A stretch of 62,516 nt of DNA from Longimicrobium sp. (GTDB lineage Bacteria; Gemmatimonadota; Gemmatimonadetes; Longimicrobiales; Longimicrobiaceae): positions 1-62,516 of the forward strand of contig NZ_DATIND010000108.1 of assembly GCF_035474595.1 (NCBI RefSeq), in the 5' to 3' direction. The number at the start of each line of letters is the position of its first letter. Positions within the stretch are counted from its first letter, which is position 1. Below the pieces are notes generated by a model that was not told the DNA's origin, searched no databases, and saw nothing but the letters and a program-made list of their open reading frames with translations. Shown here in pieces: positions 1 through 8,841 of the stretch. The position numbers and the translations under genes are program-made.

Positions 1-44
1 AAGGAGATTGGTCGTGAGCACCGGGGCCGCGGAGTGAGCGGATC

Positions 45-97
45 AGCCTCGCGCAGTTTGCGAGGCTTCCCGTAGTTGTTGCTGCGACTTCAGTCGC
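45..97 (-). repeat. Two-hairpin dispersed element, copy 1
   Basis: On the minus strand the order is a hairpin (84-97, stem GCGACT/AGTCGC), a linker containing GCAACAAC (75-82) and a second hairpin (45-67, stem AGCCTCGC/GCGAGGCT). Copy 2 at 9004-9059 is nearly identical in the opposite orientation, and the similarity runs on from the second hairpin to base 1. Four more divergent copies lie in the window. It is intergenic. Confidence 0.75.
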
Positions 98-128
98 CGG
101 TGACCGGCTGCGCGCGGAACTTTCCATT

Positions 129-253
129 CAGGCCGGCCACACCGTCTTTGCCCAGCACGAGCGGTTGCAGGCCGAAGGATCTATAGGCGAGGTCGCACGT
201 GCGCTGCCGGATTGCACGATCGATCCCCGAATCGGTATCCCATACCGGATCTG
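129..253. repeat. Partial arm of nested palindromic repeat
   Basis: This half-unit matches the left part of the complete repeat at 286-536. It starts with the GGCCGGCCACACC block, then GCAGGCCGAAGGATC and the GGCGAGGTCGCACGTGCGCT block, and stops near the centre of symmetry. No coding region is credible anywhere in 1-856; ORFs here simply read through repeats. Confidence 0.6.
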
Positions 254-285
254 GCGATCACCTGTGCATTACAAACGCACAGAGA

Positions 286-536
286 GACGTCATCCTGAGG
301 CCGGCCACACCCTCGTTGCCTCGCACGGACGTTTGCAGGCCGAAGGATCCATAGGCGAGGTCGCACGTGCGCTGGCGGATTGCACGATCGATCCCCGAAT
401 TCGGTATCAATACCAAAATCCGGCGGAAGAATCAGCGCACCTCGCCGAATCACGTGCTGCGGAAATGATAGATCCTTCGGCCTGCAACCTCTTGTGTAGA
501 CTCTGGTTGCGGTGTGGTCGGCCTCAGGATGACGTC
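286..536. repeat. Nested palindromic repeat, complete unit
   Basis: An imperfect palindrome of about 250 bp. The outer arms are GACGTCATCCTGAGGCCGG at 286 and its reverse complement ending at 536. The inner arms are TGCAGGCCGAAGGATC near 335 and GATCCTTCGGCCTGCA near 470. The centre is AT-richer (GGTATCAATACC). The same outer and inner arms, with an unrelated interior, recur at 47776-48009. No transposase is encoded, so this is a non-autonomous, MITE-like or REP-like element. Confidence 0.65.
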
Positions 537-565
537 GGAGTTGATGCGACGAGGATGCACGAACT

Positions 566-770
566 GAATTCCCGGATTCGGTATCAATACCAAATTCCGG
601 GCGGAAGAATAATCGCACCTCGCCGAATCACGTGCTGCGGAGATGATAGATCCTTCGGCCTGCACCCTCTTGTGTAGACTCTGGTTACGATGTGGTCGGC
701 CTCAGGATGACGTCGGGTTGATGCGGCGAGGCTGCACGAACTGAATTCCCGGATTCGGGATCAAGCGCGG
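566..770. repeat. Right half-unit of nested palindromic repeat
   Basis: A tandem partial copy of the right half of the 286-536 unit. It has the GGTATCAATACC centre, the CACCTCGCCGAATCACGTGCTGCGG block, GATCCTTCGGCCTGCA and the closing GGCCTCAGGATGACGTC. It differs from the first copy by scattered substitutions, so the duplication is not recent. Confidence 0.55.
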
Positions 771-793
771 GGCCAGCGACCACAGGGCACACG

Positions 794-826
794 AAAAAGC
801 CGCGGCTCCCGGTGGGGAGCCGCGGC
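794..826 (-). terminator. Intrinsic terminator after first DUF3011 gene
   Basis: A 12-bp perfect GC stem (799-826, loop GGTG) is followed on the minus strand by five T residues (794-798). It lies 30 bp beyond the stop codon at 857. Confidence 0.85.
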
Positions 827-856
827 CTTCGTTCATCCGCCGGTCAGGCCGTCAGG

Positions 857-1393
857 TCAGCGGTTGATGCTGACGCTCACGTTGCCGTTGCGGTCGAAGC
901 GGCAGGTGCCCGTGCGCCCGGCACCGCTCCAGCGGTAGCGCGGGTTGTTGCGGCTGCCGTTGGCCACCTGCGCCGAGATGCTGGAGCGGCGGAGCCCGAA
1001 CTGCGCCGCGGCCGCCTGCTGGCAGAGGCGCGCGCCGTTGGTGACGCTGTACATCCCGTTGCCGTTGTTGTCGCGGTCGTACGTGTCGTTGTAGCGGCCG
1101 CTGCCGTAGCCGTTGTTGTAGCGCCCGCTGGTGGTGCCCACCTGGAAGCGCGCGCGGCACCCACCGGTCACCCACACGGCGTTCCGCGTGGCGCCCCAGG
1201 TGCGCCCCTGCACGCAGGCGTTGCTGCTCAGCTGCTCCACCATCCGCACGCCGCTGCGCGTGTCCACGCCGCACACCTGCTGCCGCCCGTTGTTGGACTC
1301 GCAGGTGAAGGTGCGCACCTGCGCCTGCGCGGACTGCGGAGCCAGGCCGAGCGCGGCCGCCGCCGCCACCAGGATCGCTGCCGTTCTGAACAT
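857..1393 (-). CDS. DUF3011 domain secreted protein
   Basis: A 178-residue secreted or periplasmic protein of unknown function. The start at 1393 is chosen because the residues after it form a clean signal peptide (hydrophobic stretch, cleavage near AQA) and GGGAGA lies just upstream. Residues about 25-85 match the DUF3011 pattern: TFTCESNNGR, then CGVDTRSGVRMVEQLS, then ACVQGRTWG and GGCRARF, with paired cysteines. A Gly/Asn/Tyr-rich linker follows. The C-terminal segment of about 60 residues (ARLCQQAAAAQFGL to GTCRFDRNGNVSVSI) is shared with the neighbour at 1662-2216. The two genes are tandem paralogues with the same two-part architecture. The family is known mainly from proteobacterial and Gemmatimonadota secreted proteins; no biochemical role is established. 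Confidence 0.85.
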   Translation of the reverse strand: MFRTAAILVAAAAALGLAPQSAQAQVRTFTCESNNGRQQVCGVDTRSGVRMVEQLSSNACVQGRTWGATRNAVWVTGGCRARFQVGTTSGRYNNGYGSGRYNDTYDRDNNGNGMYSVTNGARLCQQAAAAQFGLRRSSISAQVANGSRNNPRYRWSGAGRTGTCRFDRNGNVSVSINR

Positions 1394-1661
1394 GTCGTTT
1401 CTCCCGTTCGCGTGTCCCGCCGGATGCTCCTCCGTCACCGGCGGCTGCCCTCCCCAATGCAACCCAGGTGCCGCGGCGGCAATGGTTTACGCGAATCTGT
1501 CGAATCGTGAGACGCGGCGCGGGAAAATCGGAGGGAGCGGAAGCGCGCTCCGGCGCCCCCGCTCCCCCCCACCGTCCCCCGCAGGTGCCGTCCCCCTGCC
1601 CTGCGGGGGGACGGAAATCCTTGGGCCGTCCGATGTTAACGCCGATCGCGCGGACGAGGTA

Positions 1662-2216
1662 TCAGTGCGTCACGCGCACCGACACGTCGCCGTCGCGCTC
1701 CACCCGGCAGGTGCCGCGGTGCCCGGCGCCGCTCCACCCGAACAGGCGGTCGCGGTCACGGCTGTCGCCGCGGACGTCCGTGATCCACGCCTCGACGCGC
1801 GTGCGCGAAACGCGGAGCCGGCGGGCCGCCGCTTCCTGGCAGAGGCGCGCACCGCCGCGGCCGTTGTTGCCCCGGTCGTCGTAGCCCCGCCCGTCGTTGT
1901 ATCCTCGCCCGTCGTTGTAGCCGCGCCCGTCGTTGTATCCCCGCCCGTTGCCGTAGCGGTTGTCGCCCACGCGGAAGCGCGCGCGGCACCCGTCGTCCAC
2001 CCAGATCGCGTCGCGGGTGACACCCCAGGTGCGCCCCTGCACGCACGCCGCGTCGCTCAGCCGGTCCACCAGCCGCACCCCGCCGCGGGTGTCGGCGCGG
2101 CAGAACTCTCGCCTTCCGTGGCTGGACTGGCAGGTGATGGTGGACTGCGCCGAAGCCGGGCGCGGCGCCAGTCCGAGCGCCGCCAAAGCCAGCACTGCCG
2201 CTGCCATTTTCAACAT
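1662..2216 (-). CDS. DUF3011 domain secreted protein, paralogue
   Basis: A 184-residue paralogue of the 857-1393 protein. The start at 2216 (MLKMAAAV) follows AAGGAG on the minus strand and opens a signal peptide ending near ASA. The DUF3011 region (ITCQSSHGRREFC, GGVRLVDRLS, GRTWGV, DDGCRARF) is followed by four tandem copies of a hexapeptide like GRGYND, encoded by 18-bp DNA repeats. The shared C-terminal Cys-containing segment comes last. The length of the tandem stretch probably varies between strains. The 268 bp between the two paralogues show nothing further. Function is unknown; an extracellular or cell-surface role is inferred from the signal peptide. Confidence 0.85.
   Translation of the reverse strand: MLKMAAAVLALAALGLAPRPASAQSTITCQSSHGRREFCRADTRGGVRLVDRLSDAACVQGRTWGVTRDAIWVDDGCRARFRVGDNRYGNGRGYNDGRGYNDGRGYNDGRGYDDRGNNGRGGARLCQEAAARRLRVSRTRVEAWITDVRGDSRDRDRLFGWSGAGHRGTCRVERDGDVSVRVTH
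1870..1941 (-). repeat. Four 18-bp coding tandem repeats
   Basis: Four consecutive 18-bp units, most reading CGCCCGTCGTTGTANCC, encode the Gly/Arg/Tyr/Asn/Asp-rich linker of the DUF3011 paralogue. Unit length is a multiple of three, so copy-number change would keep frame. Confidence 0.75.
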
Positions 2217-2356
2217 GATGCACTCCTTGGGTCGTGGGTCTCGGGCCCGGTCGGGCCCGCCGGGCTCCGCCCATGATCGAGTGCAACGCGGGGACCGGAC
2301 GCGCCGACGGGCCGGCGATCGCTCCGATGTCATTATCCTGCATCCATTTACGCGAA

Positions 2357-2387
2357 GAGCGGGAGCGCCGCCACGGCGCTCCCGCTC
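2357..2387 (-). terminator. glgP: Hairpin downstream of glycogen phosphorylase
   Basis: A 13-bp perfect stem (GAGCGGGAGCGCC pairing with GGCGCTCCCGCTC, 5-base loop) lies 30 bp after the glgP stop. On the minus strand only a weak T-rich stretch follows, so termination is likely but not certain. Confidence 0.6.
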
Positions 2388-2417
2388 TCCCCGACCGTCC
2401 TCTCCGGGTGCCGGACG

Positions 2418-4886
2418 TCAGCCGCGCCCGGGGACGGGGATGCGCCAGATCCGCTCCGCGTACTCGCGCACGCTGCGGTCGCTGCTGAAGAAGCCGCAGC
2501 GCGCCACGTTCAGGATGGCCTTGCGCGTCCACTCCTCGGGGTCGCGGAAGGCGCGGTCCACCTTGGCCTGCGCCGCCACGTACGCGTCGAAGTCGGCCAG
2601 CACGAAGAAGGGGTCGTTGTGCAGCAGCCCCTCGATCAGCGGCCGGAACAGCCCCGGCTGCTCGGGAGACAGGATGCCGCTGGCGATGAAGTCCAGCGCG
2701 CGACGGAGCCGCGGGCTCTTCTCGTACTCCTCGCGCGGGTTGTATCCGGCCGCGCGCCGCGCCTCCACCTGGTCGGCGGTGAGCCCGAAGATGAAGATGT
2801 TCTCGTCGCCCACCCGCTCGGCGATCTCCACGTTGGCCCCGTCCAGCGTGCCGATGGTGAGCGCGCCGTTCAGCGCGAACTTCATGTTCCCCGTGCCGCT
2901 GGCCTCGTAGCCCGCGGTGGAGATCTGCTCCGACAGGTCGCTGCCGGGGAAGATCTCCTCGGCGATGGAGACCCGGTAGTCGGGGATGAAGGCCACGCGC
3001 AGCAGCCTGGCCACCTTCTCGTCGGCGTTCACCACCCCGGCCACCGAATTGATGAGCTGGATGATGAGCTTGGCCGTGTAGTAGGTGGGCGCCGCCTTCC
3101 CGCCGAACAGCACGGCGCGCGGCACCGCGTCGGGCTGGTCCTGGTCGCGCAGCTCCAGGTACGCGTCGATCACCCGCATGGCGTTCAGCAGCTGGCGCTT
3201 GTACTCGTGCATCCGCTTCACGTGCACGTCCATCATCATGGCCGGGTCCACCCGCACCCCGGCCTCGCGCTTCACCAGCTCGGCCAGGCGGTGGCGGTTG
3301 CGCGCCTTCACCGCGCGCCAGCGCTCGCGGAACGCCGCGTCGTCGGCGAACGGCTCCAGCCCCGCCAGCTGCTCCAGGTCCACCACCCAGCTCTCGCCGG
3401 CCTCGTTCACCTCCAGCGTCTCGTCGATCAGGTCCGAGAGCCCCGGGTTGGCCTTCAGCATCCACCGGCGCTGGGTGATGCCGTTGGTCACCGAGGTCAG
3501 GCGGTCGGGCCACAGTTCGGCGAAGTCGCGGAAGATGCGGTCGCGCAGGATCTCGGTGTGCAGCCGCGCCACGCCGTTGGTGGTGTGGCTTCCCACGATG
3601 GCCAGGTTGGCCATCCGCACCGTGCCGCCGGCCACGATGGCCATCCGCTCCTCGCGCGCCGCGTCGTCGGGAAACTTCTCGCGCACCCGCGCCCGGAAGC
3701 GGCGGTCGATCTCCATCACGATCTCCATGTGCCGCGGCAGCATGCGGCCGAAGAGATCGGTGCTCCACGTCTCCAGCGCCTCGGGGAGCACCGTGTGGTT
3801 GGTGTACGCGAAGGTGGCACGGGCGATGTCGAAGCTCTGGTCCCACTCCATCCCGTGGTCGTCCATCAGCAGCCGCATGAGCTCGGGGATGGCCACGGCG
3901 GGATGCGTGTCGTTCAGCTGGATCTGCACCTTGTCGGTGAAGTCGGCGAAGGTCTTCCGCTCGGCCAGGTAGCGCTGGATGATGTCCTGCAGCGTGGCGC
4001 TCACGAAGAAGTACTGCTGCTTCAGCCGCAGCTCCTTCCCCGCCCCGGTGTTGTCGGGGGGATACAGCACCTTGGAGATGGTCTCGCTGTTGGCCTTGGC
4101 CTCCACCGCGGCGATGTAGTTGCCGCCGATGAAGTCCTCCAGGTCGAACTCCTCCGTGGCCTTGGCAGCCCAGAGGCGCAGCGTGTTCACCGTGGACACG
4201 TCGTAGCCGGGGACCGGGACGTCGTAGGCCATGGCCAGCACGTCGCTGGTGTCCACCCAGTCGTAGTGGATGCGCCCTTCGGCGTCGGCGGTGCCGCTGA
4301 CGCGGCCGTACAGCTTGATGCGGTAGGTGCGGTCCGGGCGCGCGATCTCCCACGGGTTCTCGTCGCGCAGCCAGTTGTCGGGGCGCTCCACCTGCCGCCC
4401 GTCCACCAGGTCCTGCTTGAACATCCCGTGCTCGTAGCGGATCCCGTAGCCGTACGCGGGCAGCCCCAGCGTGGCCATCGAGTCCAGATAGCACGCCGCC
4501 AGCCGCCCCAGGCCGCCGTTGCCCAGCCCGGCGTCGGGCTCGCTGCACTCCAGCTCCTCCAGGTCGTACCCCAGCTCGCCCAGCGCCTCGGCGGTGGCGT
4601 CGTGGATGCGCAGGTTCAGCAGCGCGTTCCCCAGCGTCCGCCCGATCAGGAACTCGAGCGACAGGTAGTACACGCGCTTGGCGTCCTGCTTGTGATAGCG
4701 CGCGTTGGTGTCGGCCCACTTCTCGGCCAGGCGGTCGCGCACCGTCCAGGCGGTGCTGAAGTACACGTCGCGGTCGGTGGCCGCCGAGCGGTCGCGGGCC
4801 AGCGTGTACGTGAGGTGGTTCTGTATCCGGTTCTTGAGCGCGTCCACACGGGTGGAGCGGCGCCCGGCGTCTAGAATCGTGCTCAT
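2418..4886 (-). CDS. glgP: Glycogen/starch alpha-glucan phosphorylase
   Basis: Catalyses phosphorolysis of alpha-1,4-glucans to glucose-1-phosphate in the cytoplasm. The 822-residue length is normal for the GT35 family, and similarity runs end to end. The pyridoxal-phosphate motif EASGTGNMKFALNGA is intact, with the cofactor lysine at residue 669. Other conserved blocks are GLGNGGLGRLAACYLDS, QLNDTHPA, VTNGIT and KRMHEYKRQLLN. The start at 4886 is the first Met of a family-like N-terminus (RVDALKNRIQNHLTYTL), but no strong ribosome site is visible. The branching enzyme gene glgB lies 8.7 kb away on the other strand, so both glycogen steps are present but not in one operon. Confidence 0.96.
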   Translation of the reverse strand: MSTILDAGRRSTRVDALKNRIQNHLTYTLARDRSAATDRDVYFSTAWTVRDRLAEKWADTNARYHKQDAKRVYYLSLEFLIGRTLGNALLNLRIHDATAEALGELGYDLEELECSEPDAGLGNGGLGRLAACYLDSMATLGLPAYGYGIRYEHGMFKQDLVDGRQVERPDNWLRDENPWEIARPDRTYRIKLYGRVSGTADAEGRIHYDWVDTSDVLAMAYDVPVPGYDVSTVNTLRLWAAKATEEFDLEDFIGGNYIAAVEAKANSETISKVLYPPDNTGAGKELRLKQQYFFVSATLQDIIQRYLAERKTFADFTDKVQIQLNDTHPAVAIPELMRLLMDDHGMEWDQSFDIARATFAYTNHTVLPEALETWSTDLFGRMLPRHMEIVMEIDRRFRARVREKFPDDAAREERMAIVAGGTVRMANLAIVGSHTTNGVARLHTEILRDRIFRDFAELWPDRLTSVTNGITQRRWMLKANPGLSDLIDETLEVNEAGESWVVDLEQLAGLEPFADDAAFRERWRAVKARNRHRLAELVKREAGVRVDPAMMMDVHVKRMHEYKRQLLNAMRVIDAYLELRDQDQPDAVPRAVLFGGKAAPTYYTAKLIIQLINSVAGVVNADEKVARLLRVAFIPDYRVSIAEEIFPGSDLSEQISTAGYEASGTGNMKFALNGALTIGTLDGANVEIAERVGDENIFIFGLTADQVEARRAAGYNPREEYEKSPRLRRALDFIASGILSPEQPGLFRPLIEGLLHNDPFFVLADFDAYVAAQAKVDRAFRDPEEWTRKAILNVARCGFFSSDRSVREYAERIWRIPVPGRG

Positions 4887-5202
4887 CTCGGAAACGTCAG
4901 GGAAGCCAACAAATGGGCGAAGGCGCCGGGGCCGGCTGCATGGAGCGGGCCGCGGGCCGGCGGTCTGCGGCCGGCGCGGTCGGGTACGGCGGTCGTGGAC
5001 TGCGGAGGCGACGGATGGTACCGGAAGTTAGCCCCCGGGGTTCCGGCGGGAAAGAGCGAAGCCCGGTGTCGGGGAGACCCCGGACAATGCGCCCGTTTCG
5101 CCGAGCGGACGGCGGGAACCTCCGGGTCCGCTTGGATGCGCGGCGGCCGCGTCTTATCGTGGAAGCGATCGGCCGGCTCCGCCCCTCGATGCGGAGGATG
5201 GA
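4887..5202. other. Intergenic, divergent promoter region
   Basis: These 316 bp separate the divergently read glgP and RDD genes and should hold both promoters. I see no clear -35/-10 pair, repeat or small gene. Confidence 0.4.
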
Positions 5203-5736
5203 ATGACGCACACTCCCGTTCTCGCGCGGCGCGTCCTGGCCTACTGCGCCGACGTGTCCCTGCTCTTCGCCGTCCTCGGCCCGCTGTCGTTCGCGGCCGC
5301 GGGCGCGCTGGACGTCGATGCGTGGACCGGCCCGGAGGTGTGGCTGGCCGCGGTGCTCGTCTTCTCCATCCCGACGTGGACCTACTTCACCGTGTCCGAC
5401 GCCTCGCGCGGCGGAGCGACGCTCGGGAAGCGCCTGCTCGCCGTCCGCGTGGCGGGCGACGGCGGCGGGCGCGTGCCGCCGTCGCGGGCGCTCGCGCGGA
5501 CGGCGGTGAAGCTGCTGCCGTGGGAGATGGTGCACCTCTTCGGCTTCCTGCTTTCGCCCGTGCCGGGGGAGATGAGCCCCCTCCAGACCGCCGGGCTGGC
5601 CGCCGCCAATCTCCTCGCGCTGGCGTACCTGGCCGCGACCATCCGCACCCGCGGCGAGCGCGCGCCGCACGACCGGGTCGCGCGCACCCACGTCGAGCGC
5701 GTCCCCGCGCCGGAGCGCGCGGCCGCCGTCGCGTGA
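5203..5736 (+). CDS. RDD family membrane protein
   Basis: A 177-residue integral membrane protein. Residues 7-28 (RRVLAYCADVSLLFAVLGPL) carry the first Arg and Asp of the RDD signature on the first membrane segment. A second helix is at about 46-62, and the conserved GGATLGKRLLAVRV block follows at about 70-83. A last hydrophobic segment is at about 126-145. The ATG at 5203 follows GGAGG. Some RDD proteins have been linked to cation/proton exchange, but most are uncharacterised, so no transport function is claimed. The C-terminal 30 residues are polar and Arg-rich. Confidence 0.8.
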   Translation: MTHTPVLARRVLAYCADVSLLFAVLGPLSFAAAGALDVDAWTGPEVWLAAVLVFSIPTWTYFTVSDASRGGATLGKRLLAVRVAGDGGGRVPPSRALARTAVKLLPWEMVHLFGFLLSPVPGEMSPLQTAGLAAANLLALAYLAATIRTRGERAPHDRVARTHVERVPAPERAAAVA

Positions 5737-5764
5737 TCATCCCACGTTTACCGGATCGAGGGAA

Positions 5765-5971
5765 ATGATGGACAGGAACGGCGAGGACAACGACAGCACG
5801 GGAGCACGGCCGAATGGGAAATCGATCGGTGGACGGGAGCGCCCGCACCTGACCGGCCCCGGTTTCTCCGCCGCCTACGCGGAGATGGCCGCGGATGCGC
5901 GCGAGGCGGAAGCGTCCGAATGGTGCGAAGCTCTGCTCGGAGACGTGGCCGATGAATCCGCTTGCCACTGA
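5765..5971 (+). CDS. Small protein, antitoxin-like C-terminus
   Basis: A 68-residue acidic ORF 28 bp after the RDD gene. GAGGGA lies a few bases before the ATG. The C-terminal segment AYAEMAADAREAEASEWCE followed by ALLGDVADE resembles the toxin-binding tail of MazE-like antitoxins that end in similar EAxEW...GDVxDE strings; this is recalled similarity, not a search. The DNA-binding N-terminus expected of such antitoxins is absent, and no MazF-type toxin is encoded beside it. It may be a remnant of a toxin-antitoxin pair or an unrelated small protein. Confidence 0.45.
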   Translation: MMDRNGEDNDSTGARPNGKSIGGRERPHLTGPGFSAAYAEMAADAREAEASEWCEALLGDVADESACH

Positions 5972-6007
5972 TCCGAACGATAGGATCGCGCAGAGCCGAC
6001 GGAGCGC

Positions 6008-6961
6008 TCAGTCGATCGGCTTGAGGCTGGCGACGATGGAGGCGCGGTGCGGCTCCAGGAAAGGCGGGAGCACCACCTTCTCGCCGAGCGTGGCCGGGTC
6101 TTCGTCCACGCCGAAGCCGGGGCCGTCGGTGGCGATCTCGAAGAGGATGCCGTTGGGCTCGCGGAAGTACAGGCTGCGGAACCAGTAGCGGTCGATCTCG
6201 CCGCTGTTGGAGATGCCGAGCGAGTTCAGCCGCTTCGTCCACGCGTGATACTCCTCCTCGTTCGGCGTGCGGAAGGCCACGTGGTGCACGCCCCCGGCGC
6301 CCTGCCTCGCCACCGGCAGGTCGGGCTGGATGGCCACGTGCAGCTCGGCGTGCGGCCCGCCCTCGCCCATCTCGTACACGCGCACGTTGGGCTGCGCGCT
6401 GTCGTGGGCGTAGTCGCGCGCGTGCCGCATCCCCAGTGCCTCCGTGAGCACGATCTCCGTCTGGGTGATGCCGGGAACGCTGATGACGATCGGCCCCAGC
6501 CCGCGGATCTGGAACTCGGCGGGAACGGGGCTGCGCTCCCACGGCGTCGGCTCGAACCCCGCGCCGCCATCGTCGACCAGCGACAACCGCTGCCCCTCGA
6601 GGTCCTCGAAGTCCAGCACCTCCCGCCCGTCGCGCCCGGTGATCCCGCGCGGCGCGGTGACGCCCTGCTCTTCCAGCCGCTTCTCCCAGTATTCCAGCGC
6701 CTCGCGGCCGCGCACGCGCAGGTGCGTGCGGGTGATGCTGTGCGTCCCCCGGCGCTCCGCCGGCACCGGCCAGTCGAAGAAGGTCAGGTCCGTTCCCGGG
6801 TGCCCCGCCCCGTCGGCGTAGAACAGGTGGTAGGCGCTCACGTCGTCCTGGTTCACGCTGCGCTTCACCAGCCGCATCCCCATCACCTGCGTGTAGAAGC
6901 GGTGGTTCTCGCGGATCTTCGCCGAGATGGCGGTCAGGTGATGGATGCCGGTGAGCTGCAT
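6008..6961 (-). CDS. Ring-cleaving dioxygenase (glyoxalase fold)
   Basis: A 317-residue member of the vicinal oxygen chelate superfamily related to MhqA/MhqO. These are metal-dependent, cytoplasmic proteins linked in Firmicutes to quinone and hydroquinone detoxification. Two glyoxalase modules are visible. The N-terminal one starts with the metal-ligand His of [10 protein letters not shown] and ends at SLVDD. The C-terminal one contains [19 protein letters not shown] and closes with [16 protein letters not shown], whose Glu is a typical metal ligand. The start at 6961 is chosen because [13 protein letters not shown] is the usual N-terminus; upstream in-frame codons run into a tandem-repeat tract. 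The substrate cannot be deduced. It appears monocistronic. Confidence 0.85.
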   Translation of the reverse strand: MQLTGIHHLTAISAKIRENHRFYTQVMGMRLVKRSVNQDDVSAYHLFYADGAGHPGTDLTFFDWPVPAERRGTHSITRTHLRVRGREALEYWEKRLEEQGVTAPRGITGRDGREVLDFEDLEGQRLSLVDDGGAGFEPTPWERSPVPAEFQIRGLGPIVISVPGITQTEIVLTEALGMRHARDYAHDSAQPNVRVYEMGEGGPHAELHVAIQPDLPVARQGAGGVHHVAFRTPNEEEYHAWTKRLNSLGISNSGEIDRYWFRSLYFREPNGILFEIATDGPGFGVDEDPATLGEKVVLPPFLEPHRASIVASLKPID

Positions 6962-7005
6962 GGCGGGATCTTTCCGAGCGTGGGAGATGAGATGCCCAAG
7001 AAGAG

Positions 7006-7143
7006 AAGTCCTAAGTCCTAAGTCCTGAGTCCCAAGTAGAAAAGAGTGATGTCTCCCGTCGAGTCCGGCACCTGGCACCTGGCACCTGGCACCTGGGACT
7101 TCGGACTTAGGACTTAGGACTTAGGACTTAGGACTTGGGACTT
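7006..7143. repeat. Heptanucleotide tandem repeat tract
   Basis: Two blocks (7006-7038 and 7068-7143) of 7-bp units such as AAGTCCT, CTTAGGA and CACCTGG fill the gap between two minus-strand genes. The same heptads recur at 22727-22797, 39598-39737, 44821-44898, 61820-61902 and 62341-62378. Confidence 0.8.
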
Positions 7144-7151
7144 CTTCTTTC

Positions 7152-8381
7152 CTACACCATCGCCGGCTCCTGCGCGGCAACCCGGTCCACCTCGCGCCGG
7201 CAGGGGATGGAGATGCAGAAGCGCGAGCCCTCGCCGCCGTTGAACTCCGCCCACGCGCGGCCGCCCATCGCCTCCACCGTCTCGCGGACGATGCTGAGGC
7301 CCAGGCCGGTGCCCTCGACCCCCGTCACCGTGTCGCCGTGCGCGCGGTAGAAGCGGGTGAAGAGCTGCTCGCGCTTCTCCTGCGGCACGCCCAGGCCGTT
7401 GTCGCGCACCTCGATCACCAGCTCGCACGTGGTGCCGCCCTCGTCCATCCCCGCCAGCCTGCCGACGACCTCCACCCAGCGCTCCTCGCGCCCCGGATCG
7501 GCGTACTTGATGGCGTTGGAGACGTAGTTGGTGAGCGCCAGCTCCAGCGCGGCGGCGTTCACCTCCACCTCGGGAAGGTCGCGCATCCGCACCGCCACCC
7601 CGCGCGACGACGCCATCTCGCGCAGCTGCCGGCACACCTCCGCCGCCACGCGCGGGAGAGGGACGTTCCTCTGCTGGCGCGCGTCGGGGTCGGTGCGGCT
7701 CAGCTCCAGCAGGTTGCCGAGCACCGCCTGCATCCCCTCGGCGTTCTGCACCACCATCTGCGCGAAGCGGGCGCGCTGCGCCTCGGAGCTGGCGATCTCG
7801 GGGTCGGCCAGCAGCTGCCCCGCGCCCAGCACCGACGAGATGCGGTTCTTCAGCTCGTGCGTGACCATGCGGTTGAAGCCGCGCAGCCGCTGCTCGCGCT
7901 CGCTCACCCGCTCGGCGGCCAGCCGCAGGTAGTGCGTGGTGGTCACCTGCTGGATGACGGAGACGGCGCGGAACACGCGGTGCGCGCACGACAGCAGCTC
8001 GCTGCGCGGGCACTCCTGGTCGATCTCGTCTACCGTGCGCACCAGGAAGGCGAAGAGCACGCCACCCAGGATCTCGTACTCCTTCAGGATCTCGTGCGCG
8101 TCGAAGCCCTGCGACCAGCGCAGCTCGCCCAGCTCGATGGCCTTTCCCGTCACCGGCGCGTCGGCGGTGATCTCGTCGGACGCGTTCTCCAGGTAGTCGG
8201 CGATCCGGTCCATCAGCAGCGGAACGTGGTCCAGCAGCTCGTTGGTGGGAAATACGCGGTTGGGGTGGATCTCCACCCGCGCCGCGATCCGCTCCAGCCA
8301 GCGGCGGGTCAGCTCCTCGCGTGCCCCGCGGACGCGGTCCGCAAGCGCGGTCGCCAGCCGGCAGTTCTCGTTCATCTCCAT
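7152..8381 (-). CDS. Soluble sensor histidine kinase, RsbRD-like N-terminus
   Basis: A 409-residue cytoplasmic kinase with no membrane segment. Residues about 12-150 form an all-helical region (LADRVRGAREELTRRWLERI, NELLDHVPLLMDRIADYL) that resembles the RsbRD N-terminal sensor domain. A HisKA domain follows, with phospho-acceptor His175 in MVTHELKNRISSVLGAGQ. The ATPase domain has its N box (NYVSNAIKYA), G1 (DNGLGVP) and G2 (GTGLGLSIV). The start at 8381 is the first Met after a proline-rich stretch with no family character; the Met two codons later is an alternative. No response regulator is adjacent, so it is an orphan kinase and its signal is unknown. Confidence 0.88.
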   Translation of the reverse strand: MEMNENCRLATALADRVRGAREELTRRWLERIAARVEIHPNRVFPTNELLDHVPLLMDRIADYLENASDEITADAPVTGKAIELGELRWSQGFDAHEILKEYEILGGVLFAFLVRTVDEIDQECPRSELLSCAHRVFRAVSVIQQVTTTHYLRLAAERVSEREQRLRGFNRMVTHELKNRISSVLGAGQLLADPEIASSEAQRARFAQMVVQNAEGMQAVLGNLLELSRTDPDARQQRNVPLPRVAAEVCRQLREMASSRGVAVRMRDLPEVEVNAAALELALTNYVSNAIKYADPGREERWVEVVGRLAGMDEGGTTCELVIEVRDNGLGVPQEKREQLFTRFYRAHGDTVTGVEGTGLGLSIVRETVEAMGGRAWAEFNGGEGSRFCISIPCRREVDRVAAQEPAMV

Positions 8382-8610
8382 CGCTCTTGAAACGTGCGCA
8401 CAGGCGCCGCCAGCCTTCAGGATCGGCCCGCCGGGATGCCGCGGTGCGCCATCGGAAGGCGGTGGACAAGCACGATGCGGGCCACCGGTGGCGCCTTCGG
8501 TACTCCGTTCACCTCGTCCCTTGACACGGTGCCTGTTTTCGTTCACCTTCGCGCCGCGATCTCGAAACCCGCGCATGGCGAACGCCGTCCGCGGAGGGGA
8601 GACCAGACCA

Positions 8611-8841
8611 ATGCACGTGAAAAACTATCTCGCGGGGCCCGGCGGGTTCCTGCGCGGCTTTGCCCGGGTGCTGGACCTGGGCGGAACGCCGGCGCCGGTG
8701 GGGCACGGGTGGCCGGAGGCGCCGCAGTCCGACGCGGCGGCGCTGCTGGCCGACTGGGAGGCGCTCGCGGGCGACCAGCGGCGCGCCTGGAACCAACTCT
8801 CGGCGGAGCTTCGGGGAACCTTCAATGGGAAGAGCCCATAG
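8611..8841 (+). CDS. Small hypothetical protein
   Basis: A 76-residue ORF starting MHVKNYLAGPGGFLRGFARV. GGAGGGGA lies 11 bases upstream of the ATG, which supports translation. The N-terminal half is hydrophobic and Gly-rich; the C-terminal half (AALLADWEALAGDQRRAWNQ) looks helical and charged. I recognise no family. It is divergent from the histidine kinase gene, 229 bp away. Confidence 0.5.
   Translation: MHVKNYLAGPGGFLRGFARVLDLGGTPAPVGHGWPEAPQSDAAALLADWEALAGDQRRAWNQLSAELRGTFNGKSP

Noticed and set aside
165-677. A 170-codon plus-strand ORF and a 145-codon minus-strand ORF over the first repeat block.
   Set aside because: Both merely read through palindromic repeats. The translated segments repeat each other and lack a ribosome site.
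7068-7143. Regular short repeats that might suggest a CRISPR array here and at 39657-39737.
   Set aside because: Units are 7 bp and contiguous with no unique spacers, and no cas gene is present.
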